Below are positions 49,468 to 59,525 of a stretch of DNA of 64,000 nucleotides, piece by piece. The notes below the pieces were generated by a model. That model was not told where the DNA came from, did not search any database, and was given only the letters and a program-made list of their open reading frames with translations. The stretch spans positions 124,001 through 188,000 of the forward strand of contig JAXGXJ010000005.1 in assembly GCA_040772905.1 (NCBI GenBank), in the 5' to 3' direction. This DNA comes from JAXGXJ01 sp040772905 (lineage in GTDB: Bacteria; Actinomycetota; Thermoleophilia; RBG-16-64-13). Positions within the stretch are counted from its first letter, which is position 1. Each line of letters opens with the position of its first letter. A program made the position numbers and the translations under genes.

Positions 49468-50403
49468 TCACGCTCTCCGACCGGTGTCCAAGCCCTCGTT
49501 CAAGCTCCCCGACCGGAACCCGCGCATGTCCACGGCCACGTGCAGGTAACCCAGCGCGCGGAGCGCCTTAGTGACCTCGCCACAGAGAGGCTCAGCGACC
49601 AGCCTCGGGATCTCCTCCCGCGGCACCTCGATCCGCGCCACCCCTCCCTGGTGGTGCCGCACCCGTACCACCGAAAAGCCGCACCCGCGCAGGTAGGCTT
49701 CCGCCTCCCCCACCATGTGCAAGGCTTCAGCCGTGATGCCCTCCCCATAGGGAAAGCGCGACGCCAAGCAGGGCGACGCCGGCCGCTCGGACACGCTCAG
49801 ACCCAACGCGCGGCAAGCCGCGCGGACCTCTTCCTTGTTGAGACCGGCCGCCGCCAACGGGCTGAGAACCCCGGCCTCGGCCGTGGCACGCAGGCCGGGA
49901 CGGTAGTCATCGGCATCGACGGCGATGGCGCCGTCCACGAGGGCCGCCAAGCCGCGCTGGACGCGCAACGCCTGGAACTCCTCATACAGCCGGCGCCGGC
50001 ACAGGTAGCAACGGTCGGGCGGGTTGTCGGCGAAACCGGGGATGTCCAGATAGGGGAAGTCGATCACCAGATGGGCGGCGCCCAGTTCCGCGGCGACGGC
50101 CGTGGCCCAGCCGACGTCATCGGCGGAAGCGACCACCCCGGTCGCCGTCACAGCCAGCACCCGGTCGCGCCTCAGCGCGCGCAGCGCGAGGGCGAGCAGC
50201 AGGCTGGAGTCTACACCGCCGGAGAAGGCGACCAGCAGGCTGGGGAATCGGATGAGGCACGCCTCTGCAGCACGCAGCTTCTGCGCGAGATCGGATGGGG
50301 GCGACTGCGGCGGGTCTACCGTCGTGTGCCGCCCGCCGGAACGCATTGCGCCCGGCCAAGCCTGCCGGGCAGGTCCGCCACCAGGAAGCGGCTCGCCGCC
50401 CAC
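49468..50403 (-). CDS. larE: ATP-dependent sacrificial sulfur transferase LarE
   Basis: Up to 311 aa. The PP-loop AFSGGVDSSLLLALAL, CYLCRRRLYEEFQALR, and ASPCLASRFPYGEGI identify LarE, which donates sulfur from its own Cys to make the nickel-pincer cofactor of lactate racemase. The true start may be internal (ATG 50346), since the first 20 residues are Gly/Pro-rich and unlike the family. larB and larC are not in this window. It is downstream of the sigma factor gene by seven bases, so it is probably co-transcribed. Confidence 0.85.
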   Translation of the reverse strand: MGGEPLPGGGPARQAWPGAMRSGGRHTTVDPPQSPPSDLAQKLRAAEACLIRFPSLLVAFSGGVDSSLLLALALRALRRDRVLAVTATGVVASADDVGWATAVAAELGAAHLVIDFPYLDIPGFADNPPDRCYLCRRRLYEEFQALRVQRGLAALVDGAIAVDADDYRPGLRATAEAGVLSPLAAAGLNKEEVRAACRALGLSVSERPASPCLASRFPYGEGITAEALHMVGEAEAYLRGCGFSVVRVRHHQGGVARIEVPREEIPRLVAEPLCGEVTKALRALGYLHVAVDMRGFRSGSLNEGLDTGRRA

Positions 50404-50409
50404 GGCAGA

Positions 50410-51524
<1,115 letters not shown>

Positions 51525-51528
<4 letters not shown>

Positions 51529-51884
51529 CTGTCGCTCAGCCACTTGGAGCCGTAGTCACGCATGTGATCGATGAGCGGGATGAGATCCCAGCCCATGTTG
51601 GTGAGGGTGTACTCCACCCGGGGCGGGACTTCAGCGAAACTCTCGCGGGTGATGATGCCGGCCTTCTCGAGACCCTTCAGCCGCTCGGACAGGGTCTTGG
51701 GGCTGATGCCATCGAGAGAGCGCTCGAGCGCACTGAAGCGGTTCACGCCTTTGGAGAGGTCACGCAGGATGAGAAGCGTCCACTTGCCCGATATGATGTC
51801 CGCGGTCTTGAGGACGGGGCACACATCGGGATGCGCATCTGTGGTGGGTCGCACTACGCTAGGGCCTTCCTGAGAGGTGCTCAA
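51525..51884 (-). CDS. HxlR-family winged-helix regulator
   Basis: 119 aa (start possibly GTG 51854, which has GGAAGG upstream). VCPVLKTADIISGKWTLLIL, LRDLSKGVNRFSALERSLDG and ISPKTLSERLKGLEKAGII are the HxlR pattern. Many HxlR proteins sense thiol, aldehyde or redox stress through the Cys near the N-terminus; here that is VCPVLK. It overlaps the sigma factor start by four bases, so both are likely co-expressed, which is unusual for an HxlR regulator. Confidence 0.9.
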
Positions 51885-52006
51885 ACTTCGTCCAACTTAC
51901 CGAGAGTCCACAAAGGACGGGTCCCTGAAAGGGTAAGGCAAAGTACCAGACGAGCGCGCCGTTTTCAACCACCGAGGGGACCGCTGTCAGTGCACTGCGC
52001 AGTCGC

Positions 52007-53473
52007 TCACTCGGCCAGCTGCCTCCGCAGTATCTCGTTGACCATCTGCGGATTGGCTTGGCCCTTGGTCTCTTTCATCACCTGGCCCACGAAGAATCCC
52101 AGCACGCGGTCGCGGCCCTGACGGAACTCCTCGGCCGGGCCCGGGTTGGCCTCCACGATGCGTGCGATCATGGCTTCCAGTTCGCTCGCGTCGGAGATCT
52201 GGCCCAAGCCCCTCTCCTCGACCACGGCGGCGGCATCTTTGCCCGTCTCCACCATGGCCTCGAAGACCTCTTTGGCCATCTTGCCCGACAGGGTGCCGTC
52301 GGCCACCAACTTCAGCAGACCCGCCGCCATCTCCGTGTCCACAGCACTATCGCTCACGTCGATACCGGCGGCGTTGAGATAGGCGGACAGATCGCCCAGG
52401 ACCCACGTCGCCGAGAGACGTACCTCGCCCGTCGCGGCGGCCAGGCTCTCGAAGTAGTCGCCAAGCGCCTTGTTCGCGGCCAGGATGGCGGCATCTTTGG
52501 GCGCCAACTCGTACTGGCCCATCAACCGCTCCTTGCGTGCCGCCGGGAGTTCAGGCAGCGACTCCCGCACCCGCTGCACGTAGGCTTCGTCCAGCTCGAT
52601 GGGTACCAGGTCGGGCTCGGGGAAGTAGCGGTAATCGTGAGCCTCTTCTTTGCTGCGCAGGCTGGACACGGTGCCGGTGGCCGGATCGAAGTGCACGGTG
52701 GCCTGCACCACGCGCTCCCCGAACTCCAGTAGATCGATCTGACGCTCCATCTCCGCCTCCAAGCCGCGCTGCAGGAAGCGGAAGGAGTTCATGTTCTTGA
52801 GTTCGGTCTTGGTGCCGAACGGTTCACCGGGCTTGCGCACCGACACGTTGGCATCACAGCGCAGCGAGCCCTCCTCCATGTTGACGTCGGAGACGCCCAG
52901 TTGCTCCACCAAGTTGCGGAGCTGCGTGAGGAACACCCGGGCCTGTTCCGGAGTGGAGATATCGGGCTCGGTGACGATCTCCACCAGTGGCGTGCCGCCC
53001 CGGTTGAAGTCCACCAGCGAGTAGTCGGCGCCATCGATGCGCCCCGAAGCCCCGCCGGCATGAACGAGCTTACCGGCGTCTTCCTCCATGTGCACCCGCG
53101 TGATGCCCACGCGGAAGGTGCTGCCGTCGTCGGCCTCCACATCCAGGTACCCGCCGATACCCAGGGGCAGGTCGTATTGGGAGATCTGATAGGCCTTGGG
53201 CAGATCGGGATAGAAGTAGTTCTTGCGATGGAAGATGGTGCGGTCCGCGACGCGGCAGTTGAGCGCCAAGGCGATGCGCGTGGCGTACTCCACCGCCTTC
53301 TCGTTGGTGACGGGGAGCACCCCGGGATGGCCCAGACAGACCGGACACACGTGCGTGTTGGGCGGGTCGCCGAAGGTCACTTCGCAGCCGCAGAACATCT
53401 TCGTACGCGTGCTGAGTTGCACGTGGATCTCCAGGCCGATCACGGCCTCCCAGACGCGCTCGGGACCGTTCAT
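52007..53473 (-). CDS. gatB: aspartyl/glutamyl-tRNA amidotransferase subunit B
   Basis: 488 aa, full length. AVIGLEIHVQLSTRTKMFCG, CPVCLGHPGVLPVTNEKAVE, and the C-terminal YqeY-like domain ending in GQANPQMVNEILRRQLAE. It phosphorylates Glu-tRNAGln or Asp-tRNAAsn and transfers ammonia from GatA. The start overlaps the gatA stop by four bases. Confidence 0.97.
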   Translation of the reverse strand: MNGPERVWEAVIGLEIHVQLSTRTKMFCGCEVTFGDPPNTHVCPVCLGHPGVLPVTNEKAVEYATRIALALNCRVADRTIFHRKNYFYPDLPKAYQISQYDLPLGIGGYLDVEADDGSTFRVGITRVHMEEDAGKLVHAGGASGRIDGADYSLVDFNRGGTPLVEIVTEPDISTPEQARVFLTQLRNLVEQLGVSDVNMEEGSLRCDANVSVRKPGEPFGTKTELKNMNSFRFLQRGLEAEMERQIDLLEFGERVVQATVHFDPATGTVSSLRSKEEAHDYRYFPEPDLVPIELDEAYVQRVRESLPELPAARKERLMGQYELAPKDAAILAANKALGDYFESLAAATGEVRLSATWVLGDLSAYLNAAGIDVSDSAVDTEMAAGLLKLVADGTLSGKMAKEVFEAMVETGKDAAAVVEERGLGQISDASELEAMIARIVEANPGPAEEFRQGRDRVLGFFVGQVMKETKGQANPQMVNEILRRQLAE

Positions 53474-54936
53474 ACCGCCACCTCCGTCAGCGGAGGGACC
53501 AGGTCGAGGTCGAGCTTCTGCTCCACCGCGTGCGCTGCCTCCAACATGCCGCGCTCGGAGAAATGCGGACCGATGATCTGCAACCCCACGGGCAGCCCGG
53601 CGGAGAACCCGGCAGGGATACTGATCCCCGGCAAAGCCGCCAGGTTCACCGGGATGGTGCAGAGGTCGGACTGGTACATGGCCAGGGGATCGGCCGTCCG
53701 CTCGCCGATGGGGAACGCCACCGTGGGTGAGGTGGGCGAGAGCAGGAAGTCGAAACGGGCGAAAGCCTGCCGGAAGTCGTCGATGATGAGTGTGCGCGTG
53801 CGCTGAGCCTGCGCGTAATACGCGTCGTAATAGCCTGCCGAAAGCGCGTAAGTGCCGATCATGATGCGTCGCTTGACCTCGGCGCCGAAACCCTCGCTGC
53901 GCGTGCGCGTGTACATCTCGTACAGATCGGCCGCCTGGGCCGTCCGGTGACCGTAGCGGACACCGTCGAAGCGGGCCAGGTTGGAACTGGCCTCGGAAGG
54001 CGCGATGAGGTAGTAGGCGGCGATGCCCTTCTCCACACTGGGAAGGCTCACCTCTTCACACACTCCACCAAGGGCGCCGATGACATCGAGCGCAGATTCG
54101 AAGACCTCGCGCACGCCCGGTTCGCAGGCCTCGCCCACGAACTCGCGGATGACCCCGAAGCGCAGCCCCTCAAGGTCCGTGCGACCGGGGCTGCCGGCGG
54201 GCTCGCTGAGGCCGGTGCTGGTGCTGTCCCGTGGGTCGCGCCCGGCCACGATGTCCAGCAGGGCCGCGGCGTCTTTGACGTCGCGGGTGAGCGGCCCGAT
54301 CTGGTCGAGCGAACTGGCGTAGGCGATGAGGCCGTAGCGGCTGACGGCTCCGTAGGTGGGCTTCATGCCCACCACACCGCAGAGCGAGGCCGGCTGCCTG
54401 ATGGAGCCCCCAGTGTCGGTGCCCAGAGCCCAGGGCGCCTCGGAGGCGGCGACACAGGCGGCGGAGCCGCCACTGGAGCCGCCCGGCACCCGGTCGAGAT
54501 CCCAGGGGTTGCGCGTGGTCTGGAAGGCGGAGTTCTCGGTGGAGCTGCCCATGGCGAACTCGTCCATGTTGAGCTTGCCCAGGAACACCAAGCCCGCCTC
54601 ACGCAGCTTGCTGATGATGGTGGCGTCATAGGGAGGCACATAGCCCTTGAGGATGCGCGACGCGCAGGTGGTCTCCATGCCGCGCACGCAGAAGATGTCC
54701 TTCAGGCCGATGGGCACACCCTCCCAAGGTCCGCGCTCGGCGCGTGGCTTCGCGTCGACGACGGCGGCGGCCTCCAACGCTCCGCTCTCGTCCACCAGCA
54801 GATACGACTGCACAGCGCCGTCCACTGCACGTATGCGCTCCAGGTAGGCCTGCGTCAGCTCGGTGGCCGACACCTCGCCGTCAGCAAGCAGCCGACGACA
54901 GTCGTGAGCGGTGAGGCGGGTGACATCCACAGCCAT
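53470..54936 (-). CDS. gatA: aspartyl/glutamyl-tRNA amidotransferase subunit A
   Basis: 488 aa amidase. The Ser-cis-Ser-Lys triad is seen: Lys in PIGLKDIFCVRG, cis-Ser in GGSSGGSAACVA, and catalytic Ser in TDTGGSIRQPASLCG. It releases ammonia from glutamine for GatB. The gene begins six bases after gatC and overlaps gatB. Confidence 0.97.
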   Translation of the reverse strand: MAVDVTRLTAHDCRRLLADGEVSATELTQAYLERIRAVDGAVQSYLLVDESGALEAAAVVDAKPRAERGPWEGVPIGLKDIFCVRGMETTCASRILKGYVPPYDATIISKLREAGLVFLGKLNMDEFAMGSSTENSAFQTTRNPWDLDRVPGGSSGGSAACVAASEAPWALGTDTGGSIRQPASLCGVVGMKPTYGAVSRYGLIAYASSLDQIGPLTRDVKDAAALLDIVAGRDPRDSTSTGLSEPAGSPGRTDLEGLRFGVIREFVGEACEPGVREVFESALDVIGALGGVCEEVSLPSVEKGIAAYYLIAPSEASSNLARFDGVRYGHRTAQAADLYEMYTRTRSEGFGAEVKRRIMIGTYALSAGYYDAYYAQAQRTRTLIIDDFRQAFARFDFLLSPTSPTVAFPIGERTADPLAMYQSDLCTIPVNLAALPGISIPAGFSAGLPVGLQIIGPHFSERGMLEAAHAVEQKLDLDLVPPLTEVAV

Positions 54937-54942
54937 GGCGTC

Positions 54943-55224
54943 CTACCCTATCCTCGGGACGACGAACTGTCCCCGTTCCACCTGCGGCCCGTTGCTGAGC
55001 GCATCGTCATGAGAAATACCAGGCCGGGGTACATCAGGCCGTAGCACGTTCTTGAGTGCAACGGCATACGAAGTGGGCTCCAAACCGGAGAGATCCAGCT
55101 GGGAGATCTGCTGCACGTAGTCGATGATGCGGGAGAGTTCAGGCTGCAGCCTGGCGAGCTCCTCTTCCTCGAAGTGAAGACGCGCGAGGCGCGCGACGTG
55201 CTCGACCTCTTGCCTGGAAATCAT
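54943..55224 (-). CDS. gatC: aspartyl/glutamyl-tRNA amidotransferase subunit C
   Basis: 93 aa from ATG 55224 (AAGGAGAG upstream); the open frame extends to 55266. ISRQEVEHVARLARLHFEEE and the C-terminal RPGISHDDALSNGPQVERGQ are the usual GatC pattern. It stabilises GatAB. It is the first gene of the gatCAB operon, with a TATAAT -10 candidate at 55307-55312. Confidence 0.95.
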   Translation of the reverse strand: MISRQEVEHVARLARLHFEEEELARLQPELSRIIDYVQQISQLDLSGLEPTSYAVALKNVLRPDVPRPGISHDDALSNGPQVERGQFVVPRIG

Positions 55225-55306
55225 GGTGCTGCTCTCCTTGGATGTCAGCTGCGGCGAGCCCGCCACACTCGCCGGGAAAGGGCCGGCGGGCGGCCGGGAC
55301 CCCGGG

Positions 55307-55312
55307 ATTATA
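55307..55312 (-). promoter_or_regulatory. candidate -10 box (TATAAT) of gatCAB
   Basis: A perfect TATAAT on the minus strand about 83 bases upstream of the gatC start. No good -35 is visible because the terminator hairpin lies there. Confidence 0.45.
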
Positions 55313-55325
55313 GCGGAAAATAAAG

Positions 55326-55345
55326 GGGCGCCTGGCCAGGCGCCC
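55326..55345 (-). terminator. perfect palindrome followed by T-rich tract (minus strand)
   Basis: GGGCGCCTGGCCAGGCGCCC is a 20-base perfect palindrome, followed on the minus strand by CTTTATTTT. This is a textbook terminator of a minus-strand transcript that starts upstream, yet no protein gene ends there. See the candidate small RNA at 55326-55480. Confidence 0.6.
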
Positions 55346-55480
55346 GAGAGGAGAAAGGAGAGTTCTGAATGGGAAAACTCTCAGTCTCTGTATCGGCAAT
55401 ACGCGGAGGGACTTTAGCCCCATAAGGCGGCCGGCGATCCTGTCGATGCTGCTCCGCGTGGGCACCGGCGTCCGACAGTT
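55326..55480 (-). ncRNA. candidate structured small RNA upstream of gatC
   Basis: Several complementary arms precede the terminator: CTGTCG/CGACAG (55440-55445 with 55473-55478), a bulged stem AGTCTCTGTAT/ATAC..AGGGACT (around 55383-55415), and GAGAGTT/AACTCTC (55358-55382). No promoter is evident and no known family is recognised (no SRP, tmRNA, RNase P or T-box motif). A leader attenuator of gatCAB is an alternative. Low confidence. Confidence 0.3.
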
Positions 55481-55482
55481 CC

Positions 55483-55518
55483 TTGACACTGGACCACTGG
55501 TGAAGTACAAGTCTGTAC
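55483..55518 (+). promoter_or_regulatory. promoter of the SnoaL-like gene with palindrome GTACAAGTCTGTAC
   Basis: TTGACA (55483-55488), 17-base spacer, TACAAG (55506-55511). The -10 overlaps an inverted repeat GTACA-AGTC-TGTAC (55505-55518), a good position for a repressor operator. It lies 113 bases upstream of the start codon. Confidence 0.6.
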
Positions 55519-55623
55519 AGGCGGAGGATCGAGCCGTCTCGGTGGCATGGTCTGCCAGCGTGCTCATCAGGGCCCGGACGGCTTTGACGGAAGTCACAAC
55601 GATACCGGCAGGAGGAAGGGCGC

Positions 55624-56058
55624 ATGTCAGAGCAGGACAACATACGTGTGGCGGAACAGTGGATCGAAGCCCTTACCACGTACGACATAGACCGGCTGCG
55701 CGAGCTTCGCGCCCCAGGGTACATGCTGGAGCATCCCGGCTTCCCCGGACCTGTGGGCGCTGAAGAAGAGGATGTCCACCTGCAGAGGTTGGCCGACGCC
55801 CTGCCCGACTGGCACTGGGAGACGGCGCAGATCATCGTGCATGGCGACTTCGTGGTGCGGAACGGCGTGCGCAGAGGCACTCATCTTGGGCCCATGACCG
55901 AGACGAGCGGCGCCACCATCGCTCCCAGCGGAAAGGAACTCGTGCTGCGCATCAGCAACACCCTCCAACTGGAGAACGGCAAGGTGCTCCGCAGCTACGT
56001 CTACTATGACCGGCTGAGTCTGCTGAAACAGCTGGATCTCATCGTCCCCGGCCTGTAG
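55624..56058 (+). CDS. SnoaL-like / ester-cyclase-type NTF2-fold protein
   Basis: 144 aa. VAEQWIEALTTYDIDRLREL, an HPGFPGPVGAEE loop, ADALPDWHWETAQII, and HLGPMTETSGATIAPSGKEL form the cone-shaped NTF2/SnoaL fold; members bind or isomerise small hydrophobic molecules. No catalytic residues can be assigned. GGAGGAAGG precedes the ATG. A promoter with a palindromic operator is visible upstream, so expression is probably regulated. It stands alone on the plus strand among minus-strand housekeeping genes. Confidence 0.8.
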   Translation: MSEQDNIRVAEQWIEALTTYDIDRLRELRAPGYMLEHPGFPGPVGAEEEDVHLQRLADALPDWHWETAQIIVHGDFVVRNGVRRGTHLGPMTETSGATIAPSGKELVLRISNTLQLENGKVLRSYVYYDRLSLLKQLDLIVPGL

Positions 56059-56138
56059 CGGCCCCTGCCCCCGCCGTCGCCGATGGACAGCGGCGGGACC
56101 CAGGAAGGACGACAGAGCCAGGAGATTCGGTGACAGAC

Positions 56139-56170
56139 AAAAAAAGGCCCCGGTGACCCGGGGCCTTTTG
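56139..56170. terminator. bidirectional terminator
   Basis: Arms GGCCCCGG/CCGGGGCC with a four-base loop, flanked by an A7 run on the left and T4 on the right. It lies between the convergent SnoaL-like gene and csp. Confidence 0.9.
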
Positions 56171-56202
56171 TCGCTATGTGAAGAGGGTACCTCTTCCTAC
56201 GA

Positions 56203-56403
56203 TCAAACAGGCGCGACGTTGGACGCCTGCAGGCCCTTGGGGCCCTGGACCACTTCGAACGTCACAGCCTGACCCTCGGCCAGGGTGCGGAACCCATCCG
56301 TCTGGATCTCACTGAAGTGTACGAAGAGATCTTCGCCTTCCGGCTGCTCGATGAAGCCGTAGCCTTTTTCGGGACTAAACCACTTGACGGTCCCCTCAGC
56401 CAA
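56203..56403 (-). CDS. csp: cold-shock protein (CspA family)
   Basis: 66 aa, the normal CSP length, if translation starts at TTG 56403 (eight bases after GGAGG). The ATG at 56418 would place the ribosome binding site inside the gene. LAEGTVKWFSPEKGYGFIEQ carries RNP1 (KGYGFI) and DLFVHFSEI RNP2 (VHF); both bind single-stranded nucleic acid. It ends in GPKGLQASNVAPV. It is an RNA chaperone in a monocistronic unit. Confidence 0.93.
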   Translation of the reverse strand: MAEGTVKWFSPEKGYGFIEQPEGEDLFVHFSEIQTDGFRTLAEGQAVTFEVVQGPKGLQASNVAPV

Positions 56404-56554
56404 CCCTACAACCTCCATTGTTTCGGGACGACACGGCCTCCCGTTGTCCGTCCCACTGTAACGCGCGCGGATGCTTGGATAGGCACCCGCTGTCCCACAG
56501 TAGCGGAAGCTCAAGCCTTGGTCAAGGTACATAGAGCGAACTAACGAAACGTTT

Positions 56555-57637
56555 TCAACCGTCGATATCGCGCAATGCCTGGGCGTCGCGATAGTTCTTC
56601 AGACGATTGAGGGTCTTGGCCTCCACCTGACGGATACGCTCGCGCGTCACACCGAAACGGTCGCCCACCTCTTCAAGCGTCCTTGGGCGCTCGCCCTTCA
56701 GCCCGAAGCGGAGTTCCAGCACCTTGCGCTCTCGGGCGGGAAGACTGTCGAGCACCCGGAAGAGCTCCTCCCGTCTGATCTGTCGGAAGACCTCGTCGAG
56801 GGGCTCGCCTGCCTCCTGGTCCTCAATGAAGTCGCCCAGTTCCGAGTCTTCCTCGTCTCCCACGGGCGACTCCAGCGACACGGGGTCCTGCGCCGCCTTC
56901 TGGATCTCCATCACCTTGTGGGGAGTCAGCCCCAACTCCGCCGCCAGTTCAGCGACGGTGGGCTCCCGACCGTTCTTCTGCAGCAGTTCGCGCTGCACCC
57001 GGTTCAGCTTGTTCATGGTCTCCACGGCGTGCACCGGCACTCGGATGGTGCGGGCCTGATCGGCGATGGCGCGTGTGACAGCCTGACGTATCCACCACGT
57101 TGCGTAGGTGGAGAACTTGTATCCGCGCCGGTAGTCGAACTTCTCCACTGCCCGGATGAGACCCAGATTGCCCTCCTGGATGAGGTCCAGGAACAGCAGC
57201 CCCCTCCCCATGTAGCGCTTGGCGATGGAGACCACCAACCGCAGGTTGGCCTCGGTGAGCCTGCGCTTGGCCTCCACGTCCTTCTTCTCCACCAGCTTGG
57301 CCAGCTCCACCTCTTGCTCCATGGTGAGAAGCGGCACCCTGCCGATCTCGCGCAGGTAGATGCGCACCGGGTCATCGAGGCTGTGGTCGATGGTGACATC
57401 CAGGCGGCCGAGGAAGGCTTCTTCCTCGGTGAGGTCACCCAGTTCCTCCGCCTGCTCGTCGATGACCTCGACACCCATCTCGGCCAGCATGCTGTAGAGG
57501 CTCTCGAGTTCCTCGGGGGACAGATCGGCGTCTTGAACGAGGCTGCCCACCTCGTCCAGGGTCAGAGAGCCTCGGCTGCGGCCCAGCTCGAGGACCTCCT
57601 GCACCACTTCCTGGGTCAAGTCACCGTCTTCGCCCAC
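56555..57637 (-). CDS. rpoD: RNA polymerase primary sigma factor (RpoD/SigA)
   Basis: 360 aa from GTG 57637, two bases after the dnaG stop. Short N-terminal region, then DPVRIYLREIGRVPLLTMEQ, EANLRLVVSIAKRYMGRG, LDLIQEGNLGLIRAVEKFDY, KFSTYATWWIRQAVTRAIAD and the helix-turn-helix LRFGLKGERPRTLEEVGDRF. In many bacteria dnaG-rpoD form the macromolecular-synthesis operon, so this copy is likely the primary sigma factor. The related copy at 50410 is a second group 1/2 factor. Confidence 0.95.
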   Translation of the reverse strand: MGEDGDLTQEVVQEVLELGRSRGSLTLDEVGSLVQDADLSPEELESLYSMLAEMGVEVIDEQAEELGDLTEEEAFLGRLDVTIDHSLDDPVRIYLREIGRVPLLTMEQEVELAKLVEKKDVEAKRRLTEANLRLVVSIAKRYMGRGLLFLDLIQEGNLGLIRAVEKFDYRRGYKFSTYATWWIRQAVTRAIADQARTIRVPVHAVETMNKLNRVQRELLQKNGREPTVAELAAELGLTPHKVMEIQKAAQDPVSLESPVGDEEDSELGDFIEDQEAGEPLDEVFRQIRREELFRVLDSLPARERKVLELRFGLKGERPRTLEEVGDRFGVTRERIRQVEAKTLNRLKNYRDAQALRDIDG

Positions 57638-57638
57638 G

Positions 57639-59525
57639 CTACGTCCGCCCCATCTCGGGATCGAGATTCGTGAGGTTCACACGTATGGTCTGCAGCAGAC
57701 GCTCCAGATGATAGAGATGGCGTTCGTCCTCATCCGTGTGATCGCCCTCCTCCAGTTCCGCCCGCAGTCGATTGATCGACCGGACGAGGTGCTGCTCCTG
57801 CAGGCGCAGGTGCAGCTCGTGCAGCACCGCGGGTCCGAACCGCTCCTGGTCGGACTCCATGAGCAGGCGGACGAACAAGCGGCCCGCGTCCGAATCGCCG
57901 CGGGCCCGACTCTTCAGGTGCAGGGCCAAAGCCCCGCGCTCATCCCTGCTATCGGCGGCGACGCGGAAGGCCTCGAGCACGCCTGTGAACACCTCGCGGT
58001 TGGCCGGATCGGTGAAGTGCTCGGGCGTGAGCGCGTCGAGAAGCGTCAGGGCCGTGGAAGGGTTGTGCACCGCTGCCACCAGGAAGTCGCGTTCCACTCC
58101 GGTCTCGGTATTCAGTACACGTGAGCCCAGCGGTACGCGCGCATCCGTTGCCTGCCGCCCCCCGCCCGGCTCGCCACGCCGGCTGCCGGCGGAAGGAGTC
58201 TCACCCCGGCGCCCGCGGACCGCCGAAGCGACCGACCTCTCCTGGAGAAGCAGGGCCACGTTCTCGGGCGAGAGTCTGAGCCTGTCCGCGATGAGGGCCA
58301 TCTGCTCCTCTCGCTCCTTTGGAGAGGAGGTGCGCATCAGGAGACTCCGCACCTCTTCGAAGGCGCGTACGCGGCCTTCAGGGGTGGTGATGTCGTCGTG
58401 CGACAGAGCGCGGCGAAGCTGGAACTCAAGCAGAGATACCTTCCCTGCCATGACACGCGAGACGGCGTCCTCCCCACCCTTCACAGCGACGTCGGCAGGG
58501 TCGCGATCCCCGGGGAGAAGAGCCACCATGGGACGCAGGGAACGGTCGCGCGCCAACTCGCCCGAGCGCACCACAGCCTCCATGCCGGCCCTGTCGGCAT
58601 CGAACATGAACGTGACGTTGCTGGTGAATCGCGTCATGAGCCCCAACTGAGCGTCGGTCAGCGCCGTCCCCATCGAGGCTACCACATTGGGCACACCGGC
58701 TTGAACCAGCGCGATGACGTCGGTGTAGCCTTCCACCACCACCACCTCGTCGCGCTCCGCGATGGCCTTGCGCGCTTGGAAGAGGCCGTAGAGTAGGCGA
58801 CCTTTCTGATAGAGGGGGCCTTCGGGCGAATTGACGTACTTGGGAGTCTCGTCGGCGAGAGTGCGTCCCCCGAAGCCCAACACCCGTCCGCGATGGTCCA
58901 CCAGTGGGAACATGAGCCGGTCGCGGAAGCGATCGTAGACCTTGCCGGGCCGGCGCACCAGAAGCCCGGACTGCTCGAGCTCCACGTCGCTGAACCCCTC
59001 CTTGGTCGCGCGCCGATACAAGCCTTGCCATTCGGCCGGAGCCAAGCCCACCCGGAACAGCCGGCAACTCTCCTCGCTCAGACCGCGTCCCGACAGGTAG
59101 TCCCGGGCAACCCGTCCGCTCTCCGTCTCCCACAGATAGCGTTCGTAGAAGCGAGCCGCTTTGTCCAGCAACTGGAGCAGGCGATCGTCGCGCTCCTTGC
59201 GTCCCGCGTCGGGTCCGGCGCCGTCCTCGTACTCGAGAGTGATCGCGTAGCGCTGGGCCAACTGCTCCACGGCCTCGGTGAAGGACAGATTCTCGGCTCG
59301 CTCGACGAAGCGGACGACATCGCCCCCTTCGCCGCAGCCGAAACAGTAGTAGAGACCCTTGGCGGCACTCACGCTGAACGAAGGCGTCTTCTCCTGGTGG
59401 AAGGGACAGAGACCGTGGTAATCGGCGCCGCGCTTGCGCAGGCTGGTGTAGCCCGACACCACGTCGACGATATCGGCAGCGGCCAGCACCGCTTCGAGAC
59501 TGGAATCCTTCAGCCGCGGGCTCAT
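57639..59525 (-). CDS. dnaG: DNA primase
   Basis: 628 aa from ATG 59525, which overlaps the dgt stop. The N-terminal zinc finger is CPFHQEKTPSF..CFGCGEGGD. The TOPRIM domain has VVVVEGYTDVIALVQAGV and FMFDADRAGMEAVVR. The C-terminal DnaB-binding domain is helical. It makes RNA primers for the replication fork. It is followed by rpoD with no real gap. Confidence 0.96.
   Translation of the reverse strand: MSPRLKDSSLEAVLAAADIVDVVSGYTSLRKRGADYHGLCPFHQEKTPSFSVSAAKGLYYCFGCGEGGDVVRFVERAENLSFTEAVEQLAQRYAITLEYEDGAGPDAGRKERDDRLLQLLDKAARFYERYLWETESGRVARDYLSGRGLSEESCRLFRVGLAPAEWQGLYRRATKEGFSDVELEQSGLLVRRPGKVYDRFRDRLMFPLVDHRGRVLGFGGRTLADETPKYVNSPEGPLYQKGRLLYGLFQARKAIAERDEVVVVEGYTDVIALVQAGVPNVVASMGTALTDAQLGLMTRFTSNVTFMFDADRAGMEAVVRSGELARDRSLRPMVALLPGDRDPADVAVKGGEDAVSRVMAGKVSLLEFQLRRALSHDDITTPEGRVRAFEEVRSLLMRTSSPKEREEQMALIADRLRLSPENVALLLQERSVASAVRGRRGETPSAGSRRGEPGGGRQATDARVPLGSRVLNTETGVERDFLVAAVHNPSTALTLLDALTPEHFTDPANREVFTGVLEAFRVAADSRDERGALALHLKSRARGDSDAGRLFVRLLMESDQERFGPAVLHELHLRLQEQHLVRSINRLRAELEEGDHTDEDERHLYHLERLLQTIRVNLTNLDPEMGRT

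Noticed and set aside
55226..55600. T-box or riboswitch leader of gatCAB
   Set aside because: No AGGGTGGCACCGCGG-type T-box motif or known aptamer core was found on the minus strand.
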